From Phyto melanocephala (lineage: Eukaryota; Arthropoda; Insecta; Diptera; Rhinophoridae), in the NCBI GenBank assembly GCA_941918925.1, contig OW799234.1, forward strand, positions 62,910,968-62,974,967: a stretch of DNA of 64,000 nt, read 5' to 3'. Shown here in pieces: positions 53,580-64,000 of the stretch (position 1 is its first letter; each line of letters starts with the position of its first letter). The notes under the pieces were generated by a model that saw only the letters and a program-made list of their open reading frames with translations, was not told the origin of the DNA and did not search any database. A program made the position numbers and the translations under genes.

Positions 53580-55790
53580 GGTATAAGTGAACTTGGTGTA
53601 ACCTCGATAGCCAAAATATTTTGAAAATATTCTTGTCTTTCTTGTAATACAATACAGCTAAATATTCACCGTATAAAACCAATCAATAATAATATAATAT
53701 TAATTGACTAGAGCAATTCATTATCTACGCAGGTGTCCATGTGAAAAAATCTTAATGAAAGCGAAGGCTAATTAATTCTTTGAGAAACGTCAAGTGAAAA
53801 TGCACTAATGATTGCTTTTTTTGGATATATTGGTCGAATTTGTTAATTTTTAACGTTCATATTCTCAAAGTTATGATTGACAATTATATGCAACAAACGT
53901 ATGTGAGGGCTGTAATTTAAAATAAGTCTTACTGCTTCAATTTATTAATTCTCGTACATGTACTTATTCGTAGTAAAATATTTTTATTTCGGAAATGTGC
54001 ATTTCAGGCACGTTTTCATAGTTTGTATAATATCCTAAATTTAGACATAACAAATATTTGTAAAAGATACCAATATCAATTTTAAGTAATAATAATTTTA
54101 ATTATAATAATATGCACGCTAGTTTCGAAATAAATTGTTTTTGTCGAACATGTGATCGTTTTTCTTCTAATTTTTTATTGTTTCCGTTTTTTTCGTCGGA
54201 TCGTTAAGCTTGACGTGACCATGTTTTTGTGGAAAGAATTACAAAAAACAACAATAATTGAAAAACTTGCTTAGAAAACTCTAATTTAGGGATTTACGTT
54301 TCTGAAATTAGGGAGGTATATTAGTGAGTTAAGAGTTAAAAACTGTGGTGCGATTCACTAACTTTTAACGATCTGACAATCAATAAATTTTTGAATACGA
54401 ATTGTTGTTTTGCACTAACAATTACGGGATTCACTTAATACTTTTGTACGATAGTCGACAACTGTTATAAGCAGGTGATATCTTTGTCAAAAAGAAAGTG
54501 CCAAATAAATTTAACATCAACATCACTGTCATAGATAGTCACGTCTAAGCCGACACTAAAACAAATACTTTTTGAAACGGCATAGAATTAAAATATTTGT
54601 CAATAAAATGCACAGTATAAAAATTATTCACGTTTAAATAAAAAATACAACTGTCGTTAAAATTTTTCCAAAGATAACAATTATCTTTAAAAAAACGGTA
54701 ATGAATCGCTCTACTGGCCGATAAATACCAGATCGGGCAATTTGAGGTCATTGGCTTTTGTAGCAAAACCTAAGGGTTCTCGAAACAAATTAAACATGTA
54801 TCATGCTTTAGGATTCGACTATGACTCTGAAGGCATAACGAAGGATATTCGGCAAAAAATGTTTTTCACAATAATTTAGTGGAGATAAATTATTTAAGTT
54901 TTTAATTCAAATTTCCCCAATAAAATTGATAATTAATTGGTTATAAAAAAAACACTCAAATAAAAGTTGCTCTTGAATTTTTATTAGCTAGAGTATTTTG
55001 CGTTTTGGGTAACGATATGTGTGTAAAAAAAAAATTTTAGTACAGGTGTGTTTGTCCTTGAAAGCATCAGTAAGTACACCACTGATATATTTTGTACTCT
55101 TTGCTTATCCAGTTTGCTTAACTGTGTGTGTGTGTGTTCATTTGTATGTATTTTTATACTTATTTTGATAAAATTTCAAATTGTCCTCATATTTCTTTAT
55201 TATTTAATGTTTGTTGACTTGATACTCTTCATTTAATGAAAGTTAATTTAAGCAAACACTTAATGCTCGTACGCAAACATTTTTCTTTGCCTTTAGAGAC
55301 ATTGTATACGTTAACACACACATAAATATATTGTTTACTTACAAATATATATACAAAATATATATCACAACTATATATATTTTTTTTTGTTGCAAAATTA
55401 ATATTTATTAGTGTACAATAAACAGACGTTTACTGTATACAGAATGAAATAAATACTTCAGGACAACGCTCATGCAAACACATCATTCAGAGTATGTATA
55501 ATTACAGCAGTGCACTATGGGTTATAAAGATAGTAAGAGAAGAATTTATTTTATTTTGAAGCATTTGTACAATATTAATTCATAATATAAATTCATATGT
55601 ATAATTCCACGCTAAAGCAAGTGCTATTCTATTGAGGCCAACAACGAATCAAGTCAATTTCAAGTACCCTGTTCCAAAGTTAAGCGTTTGCATCAAACAA
55701 AAAATAGTCGGCAGGTAGGTAGATCAGGCAGCTGCTATGCAGCTCACTTTGTTCCATAATTGTGATTCCTGTAAGATATTAAGCAGAGAT
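53580..55790. other. Gene-free AT-rich DNA
   Basis: No gene supported. Simple TGTGTGTGTG at 55124 and ATATATATACAAAATATATA near 55345. Confidence 0.4.
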
Positions 55791-55849
55791 GGAAAAATAA
55801 ATGACTAGCAGTGCAAAAGAATAGAAGGAGTGATAAAAAAAGAGAAGTC

Positions 55850-56500
55850 GATATCTGGCTCATCAACCGCTTCTGTTAAAGTTGTCCAAGACAGTTTGGA
55901 CTGGTTTTAGGAATCACTTTCTGATAATAGCAGAAATAAGACTTCTCGTTGCCATCTCTGATAGGCTATGTAGGGTGCAGGCATCGAAAATAGTTCTTCG
56001 GATATTCTCCGACAGCGACACAGGAAGTGATATATAGTCTTCTTCTCCTCTTCATCAAGACAACTTCTACAAAAGCTATTATTGGGAAGTTACATTCTCC
56101 TGGTATGATTGTCAAACTGCAATGCCCAGCTCCGTTCTTGGCCATGTCATTATCGCAATATTACACCTAGAATCACTTATACATTTCGTCTAAAGCAGTA
56201 TATGGAGATTCGAATCTATATGAATTTTGCAAACAGAGGTATACCACAATGGGCTCCTTTAGCAAGGCCAACAGCTATGCATTTTTCATCACTGGTCGTT
56301 TGTCTCTGCACTCATATAATAGTGATGTTCGAATGCATCGACATCCAATTTAGATATACCCGACATTCTAAATGAGTTGCGATATTGAGTAGCCATCATT
56401 ACGTCCAGATCAGGTCGAACGAGCCAAGGTCTCTACAATAAGAAGGGAGAAAGCAAAACTATCCAACCACTTCTTTCTATAGTTTTTAAGAAGTATTACA
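55850..56500 (-). pseudogene. LINE retrotransposon 3' ORF2 fossil
   Basis: The minus strand reads NNSFCRSCLDEEEKKTIYHF then LCRCRRISEELF near 56080-56000. This CxxC...H...C cluster with a TxxH-L-C core ends ORF2 of Jockey/R1-type LINEs after RNase H. Upstream (to about 56480), KKWLDSFAF and LQFDNHTRR give weak similarity to the tether region. Stops are frequent. A poly-A tail was not seen, so the 3' boundary is unclear. Clade not assigned. Confidence 0.6.
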
Positions 56501-56569
56501 ATGTTATCATGATGTCTCGTTACATATTCTGGGCATTAATCAAACAATACTCTCTCTCTCTCTTTCAAA

Positions 56570-56880
56570 TCAATTGCGTTCGATATAGGTTCCCTTTGAT
56601 GATGTTTTTAGATTCCAGCTGGTCATAATATACCCTTTTAGTCCCACCTTATATAGAGTATTATCCTATTGGCATGGATATTCGGCTTTAATGTTGATTC
56701 AGGGTTATCGTAATGGATCCATATTCCTTCGCAAGTATTTATTTGATACAAAAAAGCGTTAACCACTTCAGGTTATATGTTACTGAATTCTTCATTAAAC
56801 AGAGCCTTCACTTCTTGCTTTCATATTTTTTTGGCTGTTCTGGTGGATGTTTGCATTTCGTGTCAAAATAAAATTACTTA
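56570..56880 (-). pseudogene. Mariner (mauritiana/irritans-type) transposase fragment
   Basis: Minus-strand blocks ALFNEEF (near 56805), WIHYDNPESTLKPNIHANR (56735-56680), IRWD (near 56660) and KGNLYRTQLI (56600-56570) follow the central part of a DD34D mariner transposase. The first catalytic Asp, expected just before WIHYDN, has been lost. The fragment abuts the LINE fossil. Confidence 0.65.
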
Positions 56881-56889
56881 AATGGAATA

Positions 56890-58560
56890 CATTCTCCATA
56901 AGTTTAGGTGAGCAATATAAATGCTTCTAACTAAAGAAGTAGAGTAAAGCATCCCGCAGACGACGTTTTGTAGACACCGAGAGCGATATTTTCGAAGCAA
57001 ACAATTTTTTGTTTACACTATAATTGTCAATAACAAAGTGAGAACATATTTATTAAAAACAACCACATTCAAATTCAAAATGTTATACATCCAATATCTC
57101 AATATCAGTATTTTTTTAATTGCATATGCATCTTATACATCTGTCCAATCAATAATGACAAATGACCATGGCAAATACAAAACGTACAAATTGTTAAACT
57201 TTATTATTTAAGTTTGTATTCAAGTGTAATTACGATTTGGTTCCTACCTTCCAAGTAGCATGTATTGCATTCTGGTCTACTGGCACGGATTCATATTGTG
57301 AAATGTTAGGGCCATTATATATTGCCATTCTTCTTCATTTTTTTAGTAATTTTCTTGGAAAATATAATTGAGTCATTTCCGAAATGCCTTTAAAAGATTA
57401 TTTAATATTTTGCTGTTAGTGTTTGGCTTTATCAACTACTGTTGTTGCCTATGAACAAGGTAACGGGTCTATTAAATTTGCTCTTTTGTGGGTTTTGTGT
57501 AGGTTTGCGGTACGAGTATTTTTAAATAAATTTTCAATTTATAACTATTTCACTCGGTAAAGATTCCTAGAAATTTGTAAAAAAAAAATCTGCTTTTAAA
57601 TTAATGTTAAATAAATACTTTATATTTTGAAATTTTTAATAAATAATTTCTCTGTTTAAGACAACTTTTTAACCCATTGTGCCATTACTTGACATGCAAG
57701 CATGCATGACATATATGTATGAATATGCCTCACGAATGGAGTGTGGTCTCGGGGTGGACATATGTAAGTAAATACATAGATGAAAAAGAAGAGTTCATCT
57801 TTATAAGAGGTCTGGTCGTTTGTTTTTATTGAAATAATAACACAAGATTAAGAAGATGAAAATGAAAAAAACAAATATCAGTTAAATGCTAAACGTATAC
57901 ACATGTGAATGTGTAAATATGTGTGGTTGTGTGCTATTTTATTACACAATATTATTACAAATGAAAATGTTCATTATAATATTTAGCAAGTGCCTGAATT
58001 AATGTTCATTCATTCAGTCATTCGTATGCATTTATAGCACAATTCTAGTGGAACCGAAGAGTGTGGCACATACATATGTTGTGAAGGTTGTTGGTTGGTT
58101 ATTTGTCTAGTATTTGCTTAATGTCTGTGGTATTTTTTTCTTTCGACGATAAAATTATAAGAAAGTAAATGAAGATTAAATCCGTTTCATTAATTATGGT
58201 ATTTTTCTCGATTTTAATAAAAATTGAGCGTGTTTGTTGTGTTTGGTTTTTTGTTTGTGTCATCAACACCTTGAGATATTTCAAAATAAATTACAATAGA
58301 TATATTTTACTTTTCGTAAACGTCTTCAATTGTTTAGCTTTTCTTTTAAAAGGACTTAATAAATTTATAGTTCATGTATATACACAAAAAGAAAAATGAA
58401 GTTCTACATTGAAGAATTTAAATCTTTATTTAAGTCTTATTTTCCTCAAACCGAAAAAAACTTAAATTTTTGCGACATTTGCTTAAAAAAATTTCAATTA
58501 CATTTTTATAATTCTCATGTTGTTTATCATACTTTAGCTATAAGTAATAATGTTTAGGAC
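56890..58560. other. Gene-free AT-rich DNA
   Basis: No gene supported; open frames at 58099-58399 lack motifs and are low-complexity. Confidence 0.4.
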
Positions 58561-58565
58561 AATAA

Positions 58566-60054
58566 AGGCCATGTCAGATAAAACTTTGTCGCCTTGCGTG
58601 ACATTTCTAACTTGTAAAGAAAAGCGCGAGGGCAAAGGTGTATGTCACAATGAAAACTTTGACAACACTTACGCATTGTTTGTTTTTACCTATAAAGTTG
58701 GCAAGTACTTTTCCATTTTGTTCACTATTATTTCATTATTAAATAATAAATTTTTTAAATAAAAGCTAAAAATCAGCGTTGTTAACTTTGAAATTTTAAA
58801 AAGCACCTAAACCCATGGTGTAATTACATAAGGTGATAGCGTAAAGGAGAGCGAATTTCGTCTCTCTTTTTTTATATATGAAGCTTGACAATTTCCGGAG
58901 TTGAAATCATTTTTTTAATATGTAGTTTGACATACTCCAGAACACAAAAAAATTGTCAGCTAGGCTGGCACCGCCACCTTGTATAAGTGTACCCTGCCTA
59001 AACCCCTAAAAAAGCGCGTAATTTTCATTAAAAATCACTTTTAATTCTATTTTAAAAATAAATCACTTATTTGGAGTATAAGGAACAGATAAATTAAAAA
59101 ATAATTTTATTTTAAATTATATATATTTTTAAACAGTGTACAAATTAAACTTCACATTTGACAATATAAACACTATTTAAAAGAAAAATTGACAGCTTTT
59201 AAACGCCAGTTGCTCTCTGGAATAATTTATTTTACAATTGGCACCGAAACTGAAGTTCTTTTGCTAACGATCATCGACTTATCGGTCTATATATATTATA
59301 TTATTAACAATAATTAATCTGGCCAAATAGAATTATGCCATTAATATGAAGAGTGTCAATTGTTGCTATGTAAAATTGTAAAATGAATAGTGTTTGCATA
59401 TCAATTCCTCTTTTTTATTTTCACCTTTTTGATGCGTCTCCATACAAATGTAATTTTTTAAATATTCAATAGTTTTGATTAACTTGAAACTTTACTTACA
59501 AAATAAATTTTCGTAGCAATTTAATTTTATAATAAAAAGTAGGTGCTATATGTCTCAAAAACCATACAGGATATCAAGAAAGGAGTATCGGGATTTCAAA
59601 TAACAAAAACATTGTTCACTATCAATCTCTACAGTTTTCTTAATTAATAGTTTTAATATAAAAAGTTGAAAGTATTTTTTAACTTAATAGCATTTAAACA
59701 ATGAGTAAATATTTTTTAGTTTTGTTAAGATATACGATATGTAAGAGTAATTTATGATAATTGTTTAAAAAAAAAATAAAATAATTTGGAATTTAGTATT
59801 TGGTGTCACCGAAGAAAAAAAGGAAAGCACTAAAAATTAAAGAAAAAACCACCGAGCACTTAACTAAAAAGTTTGCCTTCTGATTGTCAATGCGCGCAAA
59901 AAGATGAGAGTTGCCTATTTTTAAGCTTCGCGCTGCGTACTGAAAATGACAGTACACTATGAGACATGCTTTATACAAGTATGGCTATTTCTTCTTAAAT
60001 GTCAAAGCGAAGTTCTTACACAGCGCGATGCAAAAGTTTTATCTGACATGGCCT
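58566..60054. mobile_element. 1.5-kb TIR element with TAA duplication (PIF/Harbinger-like)
   Basis: AGGCCATGTCAGATAAAACT at the left is the exact complement of AGTTTTATCTGACATGGCCT at the right. TAA lies outside both ends (58563-58565, 60055-60057). The inner ends both have a GC-rich CTTTGTCGC/GCGCGATGC block. No transposase motif was found inside, so it is non-autonomous. The interior may hold further insertions. Confidence 0.85.
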
Positions 60055-60059
60055 TAAAG

Positions 60060-61090
60060 TTGTAGCAGTTATTATACGTTTCATGCATTGCCCGGTTTTT
60101 TTTCTTTTTTAGTTTAAGTAAAACGTATCGCTGAATAAATGTCAACGCCTTAGTTGTGAATATGCTGTACTATGCAACGATCAAAGCAAGTTACGAATTA
60201 TTGAAAGAAGCGCATTTTTTGATTAATTCAATCTCATTTAGACTTGAATGAATCTTGTTCTAAGCTAACGTCAAGTACGGACCCGGGCTTTTGTCAAGCT
60301 AGTAATTCTTAAAACAAAACCTTTTTCTGCTTAACTATTCCTAAAATTATGAAATTCGTCCTTGACATATTCATTCGTAAATCAAGCATTTTGTACTTGG
60401 CTTAATAAATCATGCACGAATTACTTGATTTGTTATTTGTGTGTACATATGAATTCAATTAGTGTTCTGGAAATCAGTTCAAAGTATGTCCTGCGGTAAA
60501 TGTCCTTTTTTTATTTATAACGAAAAAGAAATATATAAATAAATAAATAAATAATCGCCCATATAGGCGGTAAATTTCAATAATAAAAACTTTACAATCC
60601 CTATTGTATTAATAATAGTAGAAAAAAAATTTTACTCATATTTGTTTGATTTTTAGAGTATTTCAATAAATTTCCCATTTAATATAATATCACTCAGTTA
60701 ATTTTGACATTTCCACAGCAAAATGTTTTCAAGTTTCATAAATTTAGTTTCACGTAAATTTAAAAGTTATATAAAAGCAAGTAAGTGACAACATTCGGCT
60801 GTAACGAATTGTAAAGCGTTTACCAACATGTAGGCATTCAGTATTAAATGCATGTTCATACAAGTATTAATACTTTTCCATTAAGTGCGGGATGATATTT
60901 AAATGATTTGATGTCTGCTATTATCTAAGTAACAAGAGGTGCTTTATACGGAGCTACAGAATTTTAAGTTGGCAACACTTTTCTAACTGACGGCTATCTT
61001 GTCAGCTGTCAAGTGATTTTTATTTAGTCTATTCTGGCATTTCAATATAAATAAAGGCCTTTGAAGTCCCGATAAGCCCGAAACGATTTA
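60060..61090. other. Gene-free AT-rich DNA
   Basis: No gene supported. AATAAATAAATAAATAAT microsatellite near 60537. Confidence 0.4.
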
Positions 61091-61094
61091 CCAC

Positions 61095-61235
61095 TTGGAA
61101 AACAACATTCGAAGCTTTATTGCCGAAATACGACTACAAATGTTGAAAAAAGTATTAGAAATTTTGACCTCCAGATTAGACTACGTTCGAGCAAGCCATG
61201 GAGTTTATATGAGAGAAGTCATAGTTTTATAATAA
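61095..61235 (+). pseudogene. Mariner-like transposase C-terminal fragment
   Basis: The plus strand reads ENNIRSFIAEIRLQMLKKVL and then LTSRLDYVRASHGVYMREVI before TAA near 61230. This is the C-terminal block of mariner-like transposases (usual end ...R-SxGGHLxxIIF). Nothing of the catalytic core is present. Confidence 0.6.
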
Positions 61236-61239
61236 TGGC

Positions 61240-62260
61240 AAAAGCTTATCTTATAAATAAAGTAAATTTCATGTCAGTTTTCAAAGTTCTGTCTTTTAAG
61301 AATTTTTAAGCTTCCATTAATTCCCGATTGCATTTCTACATTGACGTTGTGTAAATGATGAATACGATTTTTAATGCAAACTATCTTTTAAAATGTTGGG
61401 TATTTTTTTTAAGCCCGATAGGACATAATGTTTTAAAAGTAACACAAAGAAGTATAAGTGCAATATTCGGTCGTACTGAAATTGATAAAACCCCTCACCA
61501 TCATGTTCATAGTGAGAGATTTCAAATTTAATATAAAGCGCGCTGTTATGCTTTAGGGGGCTTGAAGTGGGTATATTTTTAATAACTGGATTTGACCCAC
61601 AACCGGTAAAAACACTGTTTTTTACTCTTTTACCTGGCTGTTTTTCCAAATGAGGATTTTTCCAAATGAGGATTTTTCAAAAAATCGAATAAACCAGTTT
61701 ATTATTCGCAGAAGCCAATTTTTTTTCAAACTTTAAGTTTATGGTCATTTACGTTTTCAACCACTCGTCACTTGTAGTATATTCAATAATGAAAAACTTC
61801 CTAAAAACTGAAAAATCCTAATTACACTTTTTACATCATTACAAAAACATAAAACAAAATTTGTTTTCAATTGTTTATTGAATATCGTGGAGACATTTTC
61901 TTCTTCTAATGCAGATGAACAACTTAACATTCTATATAAAATTTAGGAAATAAATTTTATAACATTATCCAAAATATGTTATACAAAGGCCTTAAAAGAC
62001 GTAAGACCAAAGTTTGGTTTAAATTCACAATTCGTAATATCCGTAGAAAATGTTTGTATAATGAATCAGTAGGAAACATAAGTATGTATGTTTAAATCGT
62101 CCAGAAAAGTATTTTGATGTAGTCATTATAATTCTACAATAATTAAATAAACAACCGGATAACCAGTTTGTTTCTCTCTATTTTCAAATAAGCAACGGGT
62201 TTTGTTAACATTAAAGATTAGAACTATTTGAAAATTGATTTCGAATAATCGACTACCCGA
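61240..62260. other. Gene-free AT-rich DNA
   Basis: A short tandem duplication CCAAATGAGGATTTTT occurs at 61647-61680. A weak Rep-A end resemblance (ATATTCGGTCGTACTGAA) lies at 61463. No gene supported. Confidence 0.4.
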
Positions 62261-62264
62261 TATC

Positions 62265-62475
62265 ATACACAGGTCTGTGCAACGGTGGGGGCTTCTTAAA
62301 GTTGATTTAAACCAACACACGGAAAAATGAACAATGCCTAATCTCACCTGATCATAAGCTTTCAGAAAATATAAACTTTATTGTGTCGGAAATGAATATT
62401 GTAGAAATTACAATAGAAATGACAAAGCCATGTATGTATACATATACACTTTGAATCACCGGTTAAGGATATAAA
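62265..62475 (-). repeat. Diverged Rep-A fragment
   Basis: CTTCTTAAAGTTGATTTAAA, CATAAGCTTTCAGAAAATAT and GTCGGAAATGAATATTGTAG follow 47600-47730 with many changes. Confidence 0.65.
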
Positions 62476-62479
62476 AATA

Positions 62480-63650
62480 CAATATTATATCCGCTTGATC
62501 AAAATCAAAAAATTCAAATTTAAAATCAAACTTCTCCTAATAAAGCTGAAATACATACATTTACTGCATGCATATTAAAGGCGGTATGGCGTCGTTATAA
62601 TACACACAGAGAAATGTAATGATAAAAAAATGTAAAAAAAACAACCGTATAAACATACATTTTATGTGCACTCGAATAAATACAGTAGAAATCACAAACG
62701 AAATGATCATCTGGTGGCATGGAACCATAAAAGGAGGAGGGTACAAAAATCAAAAATTTTACGATAAATGCATCCAATTTATCTTTATCGACACTAAACA
62801 ACATTTTTCATTATTTGATAGCTTTGCAACCAAAATTATTTTTTTTTTTTGAAATTTATGAGTTTAATAATTTTTAAAATCTCACCCTTATTTAAAAATT
62901 TTAATACCTTGTTCATCAAAATTAAAATAAAAATTCAATGGCATTTTGTTTACATCTTACGTGTTGTAAACTAAAATAAAAACTTTTACGAATGCTAGAA
63001 CTGCAATAAGTAAGATAAAACAAAACTAAACAGAATGACACTAAAAAGGTGGAGCAAAACTATTAAACTAAATCTCTCTTCGTTCTAATCTTCTTGAGTT
63101 TAATCATAATAATTATTTTAAAGAGTGTAGAAATTAAATTTTTTAAACAATACAACACCCAACGACAGTCCAAAAATTATTTAAATTTTTTATAAATGAA
63201 ATGATTAAATAAAAATAAAAATAGACTTCGTATATAGATTGAAGCTTGTTGGGAATTTTTAATTAATATAATAAAAACTTTTTAAAAATGAAATTTTTTC
63301 CAATTTTACTTTTTTGAGTTTTACATTTGAAAATTTAAGTAAAAAAAATATTTGAATGAAACTAGTAACAAAAGAACTCAAGTCAAGTCTTCTAGAAGGA
63401 CTTTAAAATCGTTGACAATAAGGTGTGCGTGTATGCTTATGCAGGAGATTAAAACTTTTAATAGGCGTATGTATGAAAATTTATATTGTGACGTAGAATT
63501 AGCGTAAAGTCCGTTTTAAGAAGAAGAAACTTAACTATGCTTTTTTTATTTTTCAAGTAAAGTTTGATTTCTGAGATATTAAAATTATTTTAAGCCAGAA
63601 ATACAACAAACAAAAATAATATACATATAAATATTTAAAAATCTATTTAA
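62480..63650. other. Gene-free AT-rich DNA
   Basis: No supported feature; opposed short open frames around 62561-62852 are unlikely to be genes. Confidence 0.4.
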
Positions 63651-63652
63651 AA

Positions 63653-64000
63653 CATGTAAGAGTGCTATATACCCTTCACAACGTGTAGTCAAGCAATAAC
63701 AGTAGTTTGTATCACCATTCATCGCATATGAAATACGTACATACATATAAGAAACATACATATAAAAAACATACATATAAAAAACATACATATATAAAAA
63801 CATCCCATTGTAAAATTATAAATTTACGTATGTATATTAAAAAAAAAAATAAAAAAAAAAATTTTAAAAAAAAATTTTAAAAAATAATTAAAATATATAT
63901 AATATATATAAAACAAAAAGAAAATAAAAAAAAATATTTAAAAAAAAAAATTTAAAAAAAATAATAAAAATATAAATAATATATTAAATAAAAAATAAAA
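63653..64000 (-). repeat. Rep-A copy, continues past window end
   Basis: Starts CATGTAAGAGTGCTATATAC; the TTCGGC palindrome present in other copies has been deleted. TACCCTTCACAACGTGTAGT and the poly-A tract from 63838 follow. Confidence 0.8.

Noticed and set aside
61647..61680. Short tandem CCAAATGAGGATTTTT as a CRISPR-like or satellite array
   Set aside because: Only two units; no array.
62561..62852. Opposed short open frames
   Set aside because: No motif on either strand; expected by chance in AT-rich DNA.

Overview
This window looks like AT-rich nuclear DNA of a higher fly, possibly a tephritid-like species. The grounds are the dense, layered Tc1/mariner, Tigger/pogo, piggyBac, hAT, Helitron-like and BEL/Pao elements, the poly-A/poly-T tracts and the fly-style microsatellites. 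The species cannot be proven from the sequence. I find no host protein-coding gene, rRNA, tRNA or CRISPR array that I can support. The window is best read as intergenic or intronic DNA built almost entirely from nested transposable elements.

Layout. 1-3.8 kb: pieces of an abundant ~0.8 kb repeat (called Rep-A here), a (TAC)n microsatellite and a small inverted repeat. 3.8-7.8 kb: an old mariner fossil on the minus strand, two MITEs, then two mariner deletion derivatives sitting back to back. 8.3-9.7 kb: a Tigger-like element. 10.4-13.1 kb: an unassigned multi-exon DNA-transposon-like unit with motif-rich inverted ends, split by a Helitron-like element (HLE-1). 13.2-15.4 kb: Rep-A, mariner and piggyBac fossils. 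17.3-21.7 kb: a second Helitron-like family (HLE-2) broken by a pogo element and a Tc1-like element. 22.5-24.9 kb: Rep-A units with local duplication, a DD41D mariner and an HLE-1 fragment. 25.3-26.6 kb: a hAT element with a perfect 8-bp target duplication. 29.9-31 kb: a Tc1-like fossil and half of a MITE. 32.2-34.8 kb: Rep-A and a TIR element.

34.8-44.1 kb is the centrepiece: an HLE-2 copy holding a 123-bp MITE and a 7,559-bp BEL/Pao LTR retrotransposon. Its two 421-bp LTRs look identical, so the insertion is recent. ORF1 carries gag, zinc knuckles, protease, RT and RNase H. ORF2, in the -1 frame, carries the integrase core and C-terminus. ORF3 is unexpected: it repeats the zinc-knuckle plus aspartyl-protease-like module found inside ORF1. 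A consensus splice acceptor lies just before its second Met and a donor lies in the leader, which suggests a spliced subgenomic RNA, as retroviral third genes use.

44.1-64 kb: mostly gene-free DNA with Rep-A copies, a mariner deletion derivative, a cluster of GTCACGTACG motifs, a perfectly bounded piggyBac fossil with internal 22-bp inverted repeats, a LINE tail, further mariner fossils and a 1.5-kb TAA-flanked TIR element.

The most promising observations are ORF3 of the BEL element, its possible splicing, and the -1 frame break at an A AAA AAC heptamer inside the integrase. Next are the uncharacterised 10.4-13.1 kb unit and the GTCACGTACG cluster. All family calls rest on motifs read by eye, since no database search was possible.
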